NCBI GenBank assembly: GCA_005406025.1
Contig: BGZK01000097.1
Span: 62,001-126,000, forward strand
Length of the DNA stretch: 64,000 bases
Source of the DNA: Eumeta japonica
Taxonomy: Eukaryota > Arthropoda > Insecta > Lepidoptera > Psychidae
Direction: 5' to 3'
Shown: in pieces, positions 12,414 through 25,600 of the stretch
How the letters are laid out: every line of letters starts with the position of its first letter
How positions within the stretch are numbered: the first letter of the stretch is position 1
Position numbers and translations under genes: made by a program
Notes under the pieces: model-generated
Seen by the model: only the letters and a program-made list of their open reading frames with translations
What the model was told of the DNA's origin: nothing
The model's database searches: none

Positions 12414-13536
12414 GTGAGTCGCGTGTTCAGCCTGTCCGCCTAATTTGCTAGTCAGCATATACATTTCTTTAGCAACATACAAAATTGCTAGATGGGATTT
12501 CCGAAATTGCGGAAATGGAAATGGGAGAATATCGGAATAGTGAACTGTAAACACTGAAAGTAATATTGTCAGTGATTAATTACCATGTTAGGAAATATAT
12601 TTTTGAAAAGTTCGAACTGCCTTCAATTATAACGGATTAAAATTATGCTGATATTGATATTTGCTCGTTTACATGTGTGCTTGTACGTTTATGTATTTCT
12701 TTGTAAAGCGTGTAGAATGTCATTCCACACATTCTATATACTTTTACTCACGCACATTCTTCTAGGTAAATAAAGTGCGTGGCGACCGCCTACTTCTTCC
12801 GAGTCCCCATTGAAAATAAGTAATAATATCCTGTATGTACAGGCCAATGTCTGTATATTTTCGTATTTAATATATAATAATACCCAATTAATAATATAGA
12901 AATAATACTCGTAATACTATCACTTATATTTTCTCTTCGCCCTACATCAGGTGAAAAATTACTAGAATGTAATATATTATATTACTAACTACCTTATAAA
13001 AACTACCTTACGCTAAGAATTAAAACAAAAACTAACTATTGTTACGTGTACAGTTACTTAGTAAGGTTGTATCGCTATATAACAACACTAGCTAGGTGAT
13101 GCAATTAACGTCGTCTCGATAATGAACCAGAGCAGTTATTGAGGCATCACTAACAATAATAAAATGAATTTAGTTAGAAGTAAAAATGGCAGATCTTGCT
13201 TTTATATTAAATTCCCGTATCTACTGAACATTGAATTCCCGCGTATACTTTCCGAAAAGAGTCATAGGTTTTTTTTTTTATAATTGTTTGCAAACCCCTT
13301 AACAACAAATAAAATAACTCTTTATATTACAAAAAGACTGCTACAATTACAATTATTGCACATCATGATCGAGATCCAAGACTTCTAGCTGATATTGCAA
13401 CAATCTATGCATATAATGAAAATCAAATATCTATCTATATTGTCCGAGATAATCACCAAAAAAAAAATTATTTATCCTAAAAAAATAACTGCAGTTTCCA
13501 TTTTGGAACTGAAATAGGCATCGGTTTCGGCAATGG
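12414..13536. other. Intron 2, first part: no feature
   Basis: AT-rich intronic DNA with no supported gene, RNA or clear repeat. Confidence 0.5.
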
Positions 13537-13602
13537 GAGAGAGAGAGAGAGAAAGAGAGTGCGAGAGAGAGAGAAAAAGAGTGCGAGAGAGAGAGAGAGT
13601 CT

Positions 13603-13635
<33 letters not shown>

Positions 13636-13672
13636 TGCGCGAGAGAGAGAAAGAGAGTGAGAGAGAGAGAGC

Positions 13673-13704
<32 letters not shown>

Positions 13705-13743
13705 AAGAGAAAGAGAGAGCGAAAGAGAGAGAGAGAGAGAGAG
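13537..13743. repeat. (GA)n-rich simple repeat
   Basis: About 207 bases of nearly pure GA dinucleotide repeats interrupted by AA and GTGCGA variants. On the - strand it reads as a serine/leucine-rich frame, which is an artefact of the repeat. It can form a strong purine/pyrimidine strand asymmetry. Confidence 0.95.
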
Positions 13744-14984
13744 CAGGACTGATATCATAATCTAAAGCGGACCAAGATCAAAACCAATCTTGGCTAAATT
13801 TTAATTTTAGGACAAGTAAGCGGGAGGGAAACGGCTAGTTCTGTTTATCTTCTCCAAAAATTTTATAAGAAGATATCGTTTGTATGTAGCGGGCGAACAC
13901 GAACAAGCACGACTAACGGCGCGATAAGCTGTTCATTGCTCACCGATAAGTTTAGGTTCATTAGCAGCTAGCAAGATAACACACGATGAATTAGCAAAAC
14001 GCTGGCGCATCGTAAGCCGCGTGTGTCCGTGATCATGCCATTAAGCTGACTTCATCTACGCTAACGCGTGTAGCGACACTTTCAAATCGTTTCTCTTTAT
14101 AAAATTTTGACTATAAAAATTAACTGAAGAGATTGCTACCTACCATGAATAAATGTGTACTTTAAATGTGTGCGTCGAATGCCGAATGTATTTCAAAATC
14201 GATCAATGCGTTCGATAGATAACGTAGTTCAGAAATGAAAAGAAACAGTATTTTATTTAAATAAATCTAGATGCTTGAAGTCGAAAAGCTTGAAAAACTA
14301 TAAAAATCGATCTTTTAAACTGAAACTCAATAATTTACTTCTAGGTACGTTTTTGAAGACTTAATTTTAAAATAGCAACAAGTATCAAGAATGGTTTACA
14401 AGGTGTTGAACTGTTTTGTCGAATTTTTGAGATCAAAAAGCTTTAAATGAGTGTTTGAGGTTTGACAACTACAACAACTACAAGGAGTTCGAACACAATT
14501 CGATAAATACCAAAAGGGGAAGTTTTAGGGATGGCCTGCAAGGTTAACCTTTTTACAAATTATTTTGTATATATTTATAAAAAATATTAATATATTACAA
14601 AATATATTTCTTGCGTAAAAAAAAAATAAAAGAGCTCGTTTTAAATATACGGACGAAAATAACTTTTTTTGGCATGTAATTATACGTGCTGTTCTCAAAA
14701 ACCACACTACGATTATCAAAAAAACATTTTAAGGGACCGACATCAAAGCGTATATTTTAGGAAATTATCACTGCGTTTGCGATGTGCGTCAAAATATCTC
14801 ATGATTGATATACTAAATATAAACCGTTATCTCAATTTGATAAAAGTAGAATTTGATAAACCAAAAATACTGTTTTATAATGCGATAAGATTAGCTGATT
14901 ACTTCGTATGTCATATATACGTTTAGGATATATACATTTTCTTGCATGAGACAGCGATAATGTAGGCGCTTTATAATAATTATA
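13744..14984. other. Intron 2: no feature
   Basis: Nothing recognisable as a gene or RNA. A CpG-richer stretch near 13890-14075 is unexplained. Confidence 0.4.
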
Positions 14985-15237
14985 CGCTAACAGCTGTGTG
15001 CTTAAAACTCTAATTTTCAATAGTTAATTGTTAACTGTTAAAGTTAAAAACTAAACATGTCAAAATATCGATAATCTTAGAAATATTAGCTTTTGTGATA
15101 TTAATTTAATGTCATAAATATCAATATCTATATTGTTTTAGTTAACTGCCAATTTCGAAGTTAAAAATGTATTTTAACGTGTTTAGATTTTAAATTTAAC
15201 AGTTAATTATTCCAAATAAAATAGCATACCGCTGTAA
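14985..15237. mobile_element. MITE copy 1 (TTAACTGTTAAAG family)
   Basis: A non-coding element with inverted ends: left CTAACAGCTGTGTGC and TTAACTGTTAAAGTTAAAAAC, right AAATTTAACAGTTAATTATT and ACCGCTGTAAG. A second copy at 29602-29876 in the same orientation shares the ends and the interior (GTCAAAATATCG.TAATCTT, TTAATTTAATGTC). The right terminus of this copy is degraded. Confidence 0.75.
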
Positions 15238-16704
15238 GTTTAGGTAGTGCATTCAGCTAACATTAATATATTCGATCATAAACGATTGTTAATTTTAATA
15301 CGATCTCGAAAAATTCAAGATTATATAGAACAATGGTGACACAAAAAATACTGGAATTCTTAATTCTTTTTTAGCCGACGGTATTGTATGACGTTTCTGT
15401 TGTCTTATATAAAAATGTTATGGTTTTTGCTTATACGTAGTTCAATTTTTAAGTTGATCTTAATATTATAGGAAAGATAGGCTTGTATATATATTCGAAC
15501 AAATACAAGCAACTGATAATTAAATTTTTACTCCGGACTACAAGCATTATTTAATAATATGTTCATTTGGAGAGTTGTTAAGTATCAATCACAAAGTACA
15601 AGGTGCAGGCCGGAGCTCAATATATACGTGAAACATTTCCTTAACATCTTTTAGCAATGGTTTTGTTTATATTTTACTGATGCACTACAATTATTATGTA
15701 GTCTCTGTCATAAATTTTATGCATTAATATCGAGAGAATTAATAATCATAGGATTTTAATAAAATAGCCTGTGATGCGTACTTGATCCGAATACATTACG
15801 ACTTCATATATCTGCTATTAATTTAGTACACCGATTTGGGCCCGCGACTTTGCCTGCTTTGACATATATTACGTAAAGTCTTTTGTATTGAGCGAATTTT
15901 TCATTAAAAATAGTTATTATGTTTAATTTAGTTAAACGTTTATCATACCCCGTCGCTCATGTCCGTTGCTGGTCCCACTCTCGGTCACAATAAATTTCCT
16001 AGGGGCAAACGAGCATGCGAGTCCTCTGGGGTTTCGTATGTGCGTTTGTCCCACTAAGATCCATAAAAATTGATATATGCAAAAATGCCATAAAAAGGGG
16101 CTTAGAAATTTGTATATACAAAAACAATAAATAACGCAGACGGCACGTTAATCTATACATATACTAAAACGTAAACGGCTCGTTTACGAGCCGTGTCTGT
16201 ACCTACAACAAATATTCTTTAAAAAAAATTTGCACACGTTGTAATTATGTTACCGAGGGAGAAAAAATAGTTTTTTGAAGTTTGGTCTGTTGATATGTCT
16301 GTTTGTGCGTTTGTGCATGCTAATCTCAGAAAAAAATTGAAGAATTTGAATGCGGTTATATCTAAGTTTATTCTGTCTTTAAAAAATAGAATAAACATAT
16401 GAAAAGTTATTTATTTTAGATCCATTATTAATGCTTTTGCTAAGCATGAATTGAGAAAAATTAAAAGAATTACGCAGTCGCCGTCTTGAAATGTAATCTA
16501 CTACAACATATAATACCGACTTGCGCCTAATAAAATAACGAGTTATGTTGTATAATATACAAATAAATTCGATATATTTTTCAAGTTATGAAATAAAAAA
16601 AATAGACGGAACTCTTGAAATAATATGAAAGAATGTTTAAATGAAAAATATTCGTTTTGTTATTATTCATCTCATAATTAACATGTCCAAGTAAAATTAT
16701 ACCT
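15238..16704. other. Intron 2: AT-rich, with short repeat fragments
   Basis: No gene. Near 16005-16055 a GGGGCAAACGAGCATGCGAG segment resembles the lepidopteran short repeat at 18765. ACGGCTCG-TTTA-CGAGCCGT near 16175 is a small hairpin. The stretch from about 16270 (GTCTGTTTGTGCGTTTGTGC) resembles the dispersed repeat at 53480-53960. Confidence 0.4.
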
Positions 16705-16728
16705 TATATATATATATATATATATATA
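16705..16728. repeat. (TA)n simple repeat
   Basis: About 12 uninterrupted TA units. Confidence 0.95.
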
Positions 16729-16764
16729 GTGTATAGTGCAACTGTTTTTGTATTTGACAACGGG

Positions 16765-16925
16765 CATGTTGTTAACTCCGATGCCGAAACATCTGCACGT
16801 CAACCTCTGTCAAAAGGGTCCGTCGCAGTGAACATAGAACCTAGCCCTTCTAAGCAGGCTCCAGTCGCCTGAAAACTCCGCTTCGCCGAGTCCGTCTGGC
16901 CGAGGCCTCAGTGGATTACCGATCA
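16765..16925 (+). other. GC-richer unexplained segment
   Basis: One + frame reads VVNSDAETSARQPLSKGSVA followed by VNIEPSPSKQAPVA and a stop. The segment is richer in GC than its surroundings and looks like decayed coding DNA, perhaps a retrotransposon ORF1 piece. The family is not recognised. Confidence 0.25.
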
Positions 16926-18764
16926 TGGATCCATAAGATATAAAGTTGTATACGTTATTGGTTTTTTCATGGTGTATATTTATTCAGCTAAAAATTTCGT
17001 ATCTCCTGATCTAGTATGATATGACAATGTGTTTCTTTGAATAATTTGAAAACAAAATCGATCGGTCGATCCGTTAGAGTTAGACAATATTCGCATATTT
17101 CGAGACCACCTTTTGCAAATAATCTGCATACTTTCACGGAGCTTCAAAAAGTCGATATATGGCAAAATGGTTTTCGTAAATCTGAGCAAAGACAGCGATT
17201 TCATATTATATTTTTATCTATCTTAGCGATGAGCATCGAAGATAGTCTGGCCCAGACTATATTTTTTGGAGCTCTTTCAAGCTGCTTCTGTACCCTCAGG
17301 CTTCCTGTATTTGGACGCGATATAAATCACAACTTCGTGTCGTGTAATATTTCTTGAATGTCTACTTTTACACACGATTTTCCGTGTTCAATACCTCTTT
17401 TTATTACATGATATACAGCATCTGTTATGGGCAACTAACTTACTACGTGTACTAATTCTTCGCAGTTCGCTGAATAAAGTTGAGGATAAAATTGCACATG
17501 TGATGTTCGCTCTTATTGTACCGAATCCTATGCATAATCCTATGATGGTTTTTTATTCCTTCAGATATTATTTTAATTTTATTTCATTTAACATAAATAA
17601 TGTACATTTTTTCATACTCTAAAAAATCATTTGCAGCCTCGTGTAATAATTTATATCCAAGACATTTCGCGACTTGAGAGCACGGCCGTTGAGAAATATC
17701 TCGTCGGTTTGATAATTTGCGGTAGCAATTTAATTTTACTGAGCAGTTCAGTCCCTTTTCGGAAGCTAATAACCACTTCCTAAAAATTACTTTTGGTTTA
17801 TGTGTTTCATTCCCAGATATTGCAGGAATACAGTAAAGGCGTGACTTACGTTAAGTTCGTTAGACACTAAAAATTATACGTTAGAAGCGAAGTGCCTGCT
17901 AAGGTTTTGATTAAACCTAAAAATTCTAGTGTATTTTTCATTGACAATACAGGGCTTTGGTTAGCACATTTTTAAACACAGGCTATTATAAGAAATTAGT
18001 TGTTTTGTAAATATTATAGAATTTTCCAATTGTTTTTTACTTTTTACCCACAATAAGGTAATTATTTAGTTAATTACTTAATTGTTTTTCTCAGAGACTG
18101 ATAATAACCTAATAAGCACGAAGATATTGATGGTAATCAATTTCGCTTTGAAATATGTAATTTGTATTTAAAATAGTGTGGAAATTTATTTAAAGGTACA
18201 TTTAATCGAGTATTTTTGGAAATGAAATAACGAATAGGGACAGACTTAAAAATGATTACTCTGCAAGTAAAACACAATTTTTGCTTGGCATTTGAAAACA
18301 AAAATATTGTCGTTTATACCACCTTAGAAATTATTATTAGAAAAATCAATAAAATATTGAAATTGATATTTATTAAACAAATAGAATGCCAATATTTGGT
18401 GTTTATGATGATTTTAATGCGATTTCCGGACAATAGATGTCATTCTTGCGTAAAAATTAGTAAAGTTCTAATTTCTACTAAAAGCATGCGCTTCGAATAT
18501 TATCCATATTCCAATAGTATTTTGGACATCCTACCACACACTCGCAGAACTCAACAGTGTGTTTTTGACTTTGTAAACCAATGTGGGTTCGATTCCTGAT
18601 CTCAGATGAATTTACCAGAGTCCGTTTAACTTAAATAAAATAAAATTACCAGTGACATAAAAAAATATTATCAATTTTACATAGTACAAATAATTGTTTA
18701 ATATGAATTTTTTAATATGCAATGCGCAACCTCGAACAAACTGTTCTATACATTTTTTTTTCTT
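16926..18764. other. Intron 2: no gene; possible tRNA-like scrap
   Basis: Open frames at 16980-17357 and 18252-18599 show no family features. GGGTTCGATTCCTG at about 18584-18598 is a perfect B-box sequence and may mark a decayed tRNA-derived SINE, but the upstream half is not convincing. Confidence 0.35.
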
Positions 18765-18865
18765 GGGACAAATGAGCATGCAAGCCACCAGGTAATACGT
18801 GGTCACCACCTCCAATGGACATTCGCGACTCGAGGAGTCATCAGTGCGTTGCCGGCCTCTTGGAT
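18765..18865 (+). repeat. Lepidopteran short dispersed repeat
   Basis: GGGACAAATGAGCATGCAAG, GTGGTCACCACCTCCAATGGAC and GTCATCAGTGCGTTGCCGGCCTC follow the order of a short repeat I know to be common in lepidopteran introns (GAGCA.GCGGGCCACC...GGTCACCACCGCCCATAGACAT...AATGCGTTGCC). It is degraded. A copy in the opposite orientation lies at 20745-20865. Confidence 0.55.
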
Positions 18866-19788
18866 AGGAATAGGATATCTGATGGAGGAGGGAATGGGCT
18901 GATGGAGGAGAAAATTGGATGATGAAGCGGGAGCGGGGTGATGGAGCGGAGTACGCTGCCGGCGGGGGTAGTGGATTATCGGAACTCTCGCGCACCGGAC
19001 GTTATGCAACAGCGGAGACTACTACTTCACTTATATATTCTGTGAGGGAGAGGTATCTCAACTTTCGTATCGGTTCATTTTCGTACTGCAGCCACGATAT
19101 GGCCAAATACAACATACATACATATATTTATCTGAACATCCAATTTACTAATCGCACTAATTTAGCAGATTAGTCGTATTTCATTTTTCTAATACGCAAT
19201 ATCACACGTAATTGGCGTCCGTCTTCGCGCGAGTGTATAATTTAAGTTTGAAGTTATACTGTTTTTTTTTTATCACTCTGGTATAACGCATCAAGGTCAA
19301 TTTAAATCGTTAAAACGATAAAAATTACATTTGTCGAGAATTTCATCAATTCCGTTCGGCAGACCGTGACGAGTTGGACCACTTGTATGTAGCGAAGTGG
19401 ATAGCTTGATTTGATTTTCATCAATAAAGCGCGGTAGCTAGCTAGTATTTGGTCAAAATACTTTGTTAGTAAACAAAAATATTTCGTATATTTATTAGTT
19501 AAACATATTTATTATATCATAATATAATATAATAAATATGTTTTTATTTGACCGACATTTAACTAGATACATAAAAATATATAATTGTGTTTACTTACTA
19601 TTTATTTATATAAAAATTAATATTTATTGATAAACATGTCATAAATTAAACAATGTCGCTACCTATCCCATGTTCAACGTCGATTGTAATTTAGTAAACA
19701 CTATTATTAATAATGAAAAATTATCTGACATAATCGACGCTACACGCACGCTACGATAGGACTGGGCGAACGTAATCGACGAAAAATT
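18866..19788. other. Intron 2: no gene; purine-rich and AT-palindromic stretches
   Basis: The purine-rich GATGGAGGAG tandem-like stretch at about 18880-18945 is a degenerate repeat. A perfect 17-bp AT inverted repeat lies at 19501-19543. Nothing coding is supported. Confidence 0.45.
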
Positions 19789-19945
19789 ATCACACACACA
19801 CACTCACACACGCACACTCGCACGTACACATATGCGCACGCATACACGCATACTTATACACACATACGTATACATGCGCACGCACATCTCACGCATTTAC
19901 GCACAAATATACATACACACGCACACAGATGCACACACACGCGCA
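19789..19945. repeat. CA-rich degenerate microsatellite
   Basis: About 155 bases of (CA)n with CG and TA interruptions (ACACACGCACACTCGCACG and similar). Confidence 0.9.
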
Positions 19946-20744
19946 TGCAGTAAATCTGCGTGTATCGGTTTGCACGGAAACATTGATAATTGTGTAGCGA
20001 GCATAATAGAAGTAGCCAATTTTAACAGAGATATATCACGATCCTCATAGAATTTAACGTTCGGATATTCATCCAGAGGTCGCTACCGACATTAGAGATT
20101 CGCTCTCGATAGCGGGTAACATTCGAGCGAATTATTTATTCAATTCCGATTATTGATAACCATTTAAGTCTCCATCCCCGACTGTGGTAATTACACGGAC
20201 GCGAGTCGAACGCGATCGGTATTGGTATGCTAATCGCGATCCCCTCTCGTATATATTAATTTGTCCAATAATAGAATCCGAAACGTAGATTCATAAAGAT
20301 AAACGCTCTGCGTGCTAGGAATATTCATATCTTGCAATTCTTCAACGATGATATAACTCCAAGGTACATTACGTGTTCTGGGATTTGTTGCTTGCAGTAC
20401 AATATTTAAAAATATCCCATTGTTTGGTGAAGATTCTTAAAAGAATTGTAAATAGTTTGCGCACGGAGCTAGTAAAATTTTAGATGCTCTATTTCTAGAA
20501 TATGTTAAGCACCGTTTCTGTTCGTTAAACTTAGATTATTCGCCTAGTTTAGTTGTCTGTCTGTGTGTATTACGTTTCGCAAACGGCTAATTTCTGGATT
20601 ACAAAATGCTTATGCGCACCTTAAAGAATGATAAACGACATATTTATAATGTAATTTCTTTTAATGAACGAGAGGAGTATCAACCTAGCACCAGCGGTTA
20701 TCCCAATAAACTGCGACAAGTTGGTCTTCAACAACATATCTATT

Positions 20745-20865
20745 AATTTTATGAAAGGCCATCCAGCGCACTCTTGTTTCTCTTGAGGTTGTGAGGGTTC
20801 ATGGGCAGCGGTGATCGCCTATTCTCTGGTGGCTTGCTTCTCTGGCATGCTTGTTTGTCACTATA
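20745..20865 (-). repeat. Lepidopteran short dispersed repeat, reverse copy
   Basis: GGGTTCATGGGCAGCGGTGATCGCCTATTCTCTGGTGGCTTGC and CATGCTTGTTTGTC form the reverse complement of the element at 18765-18865. Two copies in opposite orientation within 2 kb could pair in the transcript. Confidence 0.5.
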
Positions 20866-22260
20866 AAATCGTACATAATAAAAAGTGTCCTCACCCTTTT
20901 CATATATGAGTATGTAAATATTTTTTAATCATTTTATCAAGCTACTAGCGTATATGACAATGTCTTATGAAGTGTTAAATTGAAGTATAATTAGCATAAA
21001 TATAAAACTGTATAATAATTTGTAAGGTAAAGTAAGGACGAACGGATGAGCTGATGTGACCAAATAACTGTGTGCTCGATATCGACTAGTTATTCTATTA
21101 TTTAATTATTCATAATAAATTAAGCGTAACTCGGTTCGTATGGCGAGGGTTCCGTGCTATAAATCATATTGTCAGTCCCCTGCGGAATTAAAAAGCAGTT
21201 CCTATACACATTTTATTTTCACAGCTGTTTTCTTTTATAATTAAGAATATAAAGATTTATGGTTCCCGTTTCAATTTTCGTTTAAACTAGGATAAGTTAA
21301 GCGATCGATTGATAGAACATTAAGTAGTAAGGGAGAGAAATACGTGATGAAGTAAATAAATAAGTAATGATAAATAAGTGAATGAGTGAGGCCATATTTT
21401 ACGGATTTTTTTTTAACCTTAAGCTCGGTAGTTTCTGAGATAAGGAGATAATGCCCAATTAATAACATCTATAAAACCTGATAAAAATCTAAGCTTATGA
21501 ATGATAAACACAACAAAATCGTATTCAACGCAACAAACCGGTTCATTCGACGTGTGAACCGAAGTATTAATTTTTTTTATCTAATCGCTTCTCCAAAATT
21601 GACTCCGACATCGGAATTCGTTTATTTATTCTGCATGTTCGCGGTTAGGTATAACCTACCAAATTATTGCTTCTTCCATCTTGTTCATTCGGAGGAGACA
21701 TGCCAAGACGGACGGACAAACAGACGGAAACAGGGATCCAATACATCTCGTCTCCGATCCTAGGCAAGCCTAAAGAGGCAGACTCAAAAAAACTCGAAAG
21801 GCACGAGCAACCTGTAGTCGACGTGGCGCGGTATCCGTCTAGAACTATAAATGACTTTCCGCTCACGCGGCCGCGGGCTCCGGACGGGCGCCGAAGATAA
21901 ACTACATATCCTCAAGGAGGCGGCCGCGAAGCAATAAAAAGGAGTTTACGATTTTTCGACGAGCCACCAGAGAATTCCAACGCTTTTGGAATATTAATTT
22001 TGATGATGGTCCCGACTTTTTGATGGAACCCGCGAACGTTTTGACATTTGCGGCTTTCGAACACTAGGCGTTTTTCTCTCATAAGGTTTTGATATAATTT
22101 GACGAATGATATCATATAATAATATATGATATATTTTATTTTTGTCAGAAGATCAAGACAGTTATTCAATTGCCAATCCATAGATATGACAGAGGTAAAA
22201 AGAAAAATTCTATGACCACTTCGAAAATACTATTTCAGAAAAGGTTCTACGTATAACGGG
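20866..22260. other. Intron 2: no gene; GC-rich patch at 21690-21930
   Basis: The patch has two near-palindromic CGCGGCCGCGG and GGCGGCCGCG sites and overlapping short frames on both strands, none recognisable. The rest is AT-rich with nothing supported. Confidence 0.35.
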
Positions 22261-22264
22261 ACTT

Positions 22265-22600
22265 TGACGATTAAGTATGGGTGATCGAGTAAGGGCGATC
22301 GAGCAATGACGATAGAGTAATTATGATCGAATAATGACGATTGAGCAATAACGATGGAATAATGACGATCGAGCAATAACGATCGAGTAATAATGATAGA
22401 GTAATAACGATCGAATAATGACGATCGAGCAATAACGATCGAGTAATAATGATAGAGTAATAACGATCGAATAATGACGGTCGAGCAATAACGATCGAGT
22501 AATAATGATAGAGTAATAACGATGGAGTAATGACGATCGAGCAATAACGATCGAGTAATAATGATAGAGTAATGATGATCTAATAATGACAATCAGTTAT
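22265..22600. repeat. 14-bp tandem repeat in 56-bp higher-order units
   Basis: Units of the type GAGTAATAACGATC, GAATAATGACGATC, GAGCAATAACGATC and GAGTAATAATGATA follow one another in fixed order, giving a 56-bp four-unit period that recurs about three times in the middle (22380-22560). The long - strand open frame across it is an artefact of the stop-free repeat (42-base period in protein). Confidence 0.9.
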
Positions 22601-25600
22601 CGTTATAGTAACTCTATCTTTCGCCTGTAATACGCAAGACTGAAGTAGTCTTATCTTAAGTAGTATTTTCGACGTTGTGTACCATTTTACTTTATATGAA
22701 TCAGCAAAGACTCACAATGATTCTAATTTACAACTTTTCTCCGGACTTTTATTGGCAATTTATTGAATTCTATTTCAGTATTAAATACCAAGAACCATAA
22801 TAAAACGTCTCTTTACGAACAAAATCCATTTAGTCAGCAGCGTAGATTTATTAAGTATTGTAGGCCTGTAATGTTAATTGAAAAATATGCTTAGGTATAT
22901 CTAATGATCTCTCATTGTTTGTGTCTTCGTTTAGTGATAATAAGGAAAAATAATTAATATTTTTATAGCCGAACTTGTTACTCACTTTTCAGTTTTCTTG
23001 TTAAAGTCAATTTGTTTTATATTCTTAGATTATTTGTAGTTTGCTATTGTTAATCATTTCCCAAACTACTAATGTGCAATACATATATAGATAATAACTA
23101 TGAAGCCTAATAAAAAAAGTTAAAATCTAGACGTCGTTTAGAGTACTTTTCTATGATTCTCCTGTCCGTGAGTTTCATTGATTTTTATTCATCTATTTCG
23201 TAATATCAATATGGCGGCCAGCAGCCTATATTTTTGATTGTATTTAGTTTATATCTTTAGTAAAATTTTTAAAGCTCAAAACTTTAACATAAATGAATAA
23301 CATAAATGTGTGTTGTATGTTTGTTAGGTACAACCATACATAGATGTCATATTATTTATTTATATATTATTAATTTATATATAATTATTAAATAAATTAG
23401 CCTATTAACGTTGAATAATTAGCTTCGCAGGTAAAAGAAAATAAAACTTTTTAAATAGAACTAAATATGCTAGGAACTAATGAATAAATTTAAAGCAGTT
23501 ACGGTCAAGTGGTCGTCGATTTGATTTCGAATTAGAAGGTACTAATTACCATCACTGACCAGAAGCGAATCGACTATTCAAAACTCATTTGTCGAGTCAA
23601 TGGTTAGTTATCTCATTATAACATTATTATTAACAATAAACCCATTGGGCACGAAAATTCTCTCGAATCCGATCTGGTGATAATAAAATGATTTACAGTG
23701 TGATTATATTTTTTATGTTTCTAAGTGACATGCCTATTCTATTTCCAAAACATAGTTATGTTTTTAGCCTGCTAATATTGTTCCAATTTTACAAAACATA
23801 GTAACCATATTTTGCAAGTTACTTTCAAAACTGAAATTTAAGGAAAAACAAATTACATTGCACGGTATATCAAAGCGACGTGTACATCGATTCTGAGTTT
23901 TGTAGGCGTAAAGAAAAGCAACTTAAGTGAAAGGCGTTGAAAATTGCCAAAGTTCCAAAATTATAACATCAATAAGAGAACGATATAGGGTATGTAGGTA
24001 GGAATTGCATCCCTTAATCTCCATCTTCAATCATAACCTGATGGCATTTTATCTTTCTGTTCTGCCGCGTTCTTTGTATGACCCTTCTTCACTCCTTGTC
24101 CCTGAGCTCTCTTAAAATGGCGTTCCCTTTGCAGCGACAGGCTCTATATATCCTGGTGTCGAGTGTGATGTTTTATGTCTCACGATCCATATTGATCCGA
24201 ATAAGTAAACCTTATTCCATTCACCCTTTGTTGAAGCTTCATATAGGCGTTTTCATCGACTTCAACATAAAGGTTTTAGTTTTAATCAAATTTTGTTAGC
24301 AGAATTTTTTTTTGTGTGATATTATTTTTATTATTTTTATTTATTAATCTCATAAAATAATTATGTCCTCTATGTAGAGTTATTCCATTTATTGCTAATA
24401 TTTTTGTGTATAACGTATGCTGTATGTGAAAATAACATTCGACTAAAAACTTTAATTAAGGTTTTAAGAACTCCCGACACAAGAAATGTATCTAAAAAGT
24501 AAAGATAACACGCATTATCCCTTTAAGTTTAACAGAAGTAATAGGTAATATTCTGATCCACACGTCGTCGCGTCGGTGAACCGTTATGAGTTAATTAAGA
24601 TTTAACTCAGCATTCAGATGTTGATGTTTTGATATTTGCTTACGATGTCTAGGTGGCTTATTTGTACTTAAAATTAATACTTCATCGTTTTTAGTTATAT
24701 TCTGTTATTTTCTTAACCAACTTAGTGATCCTCCGACAAGATGAATCTTGGATTAAAGTATTGTCTTCTGCTTATACTAAACTTAAAGGGCCAATACGTA
24801 TTATTATTATTTTCTTTTTATAAATATTGTTTGTGTCGGGGTTTTTTGAATTCATAATTCAATTTTATATACAGCTTTTTAAACAGTGTGTTTCGCCAGT
24901 AGACACACTATGATCGATAACTTTCCACAAGTTTCAAGAGACCGTAATATAGAAAACTGATATAAGATCGTGTAAGCTTGGCTTTGAAAAACATACTGCG
25001 TTTTGCTATTCGTGAACTCAAGCTAAGGAAGCTGTTACAACGCTCATGAAAGACCGGCTTTAGTAGAATAGCATAAATTGAGAAGGAAAATTTCACAACT
25101 TTAATTTTGTACTAAGCGTTTTAATTTATTATTTTAAAATATTTTAGTATTCAAAGTACTTTGTAAATCTGACTCGAGGCTAATATCAATAATTAAAATG
25201 CATTAAACGTTATCATTGTATTTCGCTATTGTTTTGCTTTTGTAATTTGTAACATACTACATCATTCTAACATCAAGTATTCAGCTACTTTACTTTACTA
25301 AATAGTAATCATTAATTGACTTGATTCCTTTAAGCCACTTCCGCGTTTGTAGTCCGTCCTTCGTAACGTATACCAGCCCGTGTCTTAATATATTTAGCGC
25401 TGGGACATTGAGGGATTAGTATCTTAATCAATTTAGATCAAGACAGGATTCGGAATTTAGAGCGGGATTGCGATTGGAATCGAGAGTGAGACAGATTGGT
25501 ATCGACAGCAGGATCGGGACAAGAACCAATAACGAGATAACGGTCGGGGTGACGACTAAAAGCGTGATTGGTCACTACACAAGATGTAAAAAATTTGTTC

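Noticed and set aside
12183..12451. Unspliced start at ATG 12183 or 12239
   Set aside because: The bases before 12220 are intron ending in TTTCAG, and the protein match starts exactly at the splice site.
13477..13758. Serine/leucine-rich 93-codon - strand frame
   Set aside because: It is the translation of the (GA)n microsatellite.
22230..22592. 120-codon - strand frame with repeated SLLLDRHYSIVI units
   Set aside because: It follows the 14-bp tandem repeat; the protein period (14 residues) is simply three DNA units, and codon use shows no sign of a real gene.
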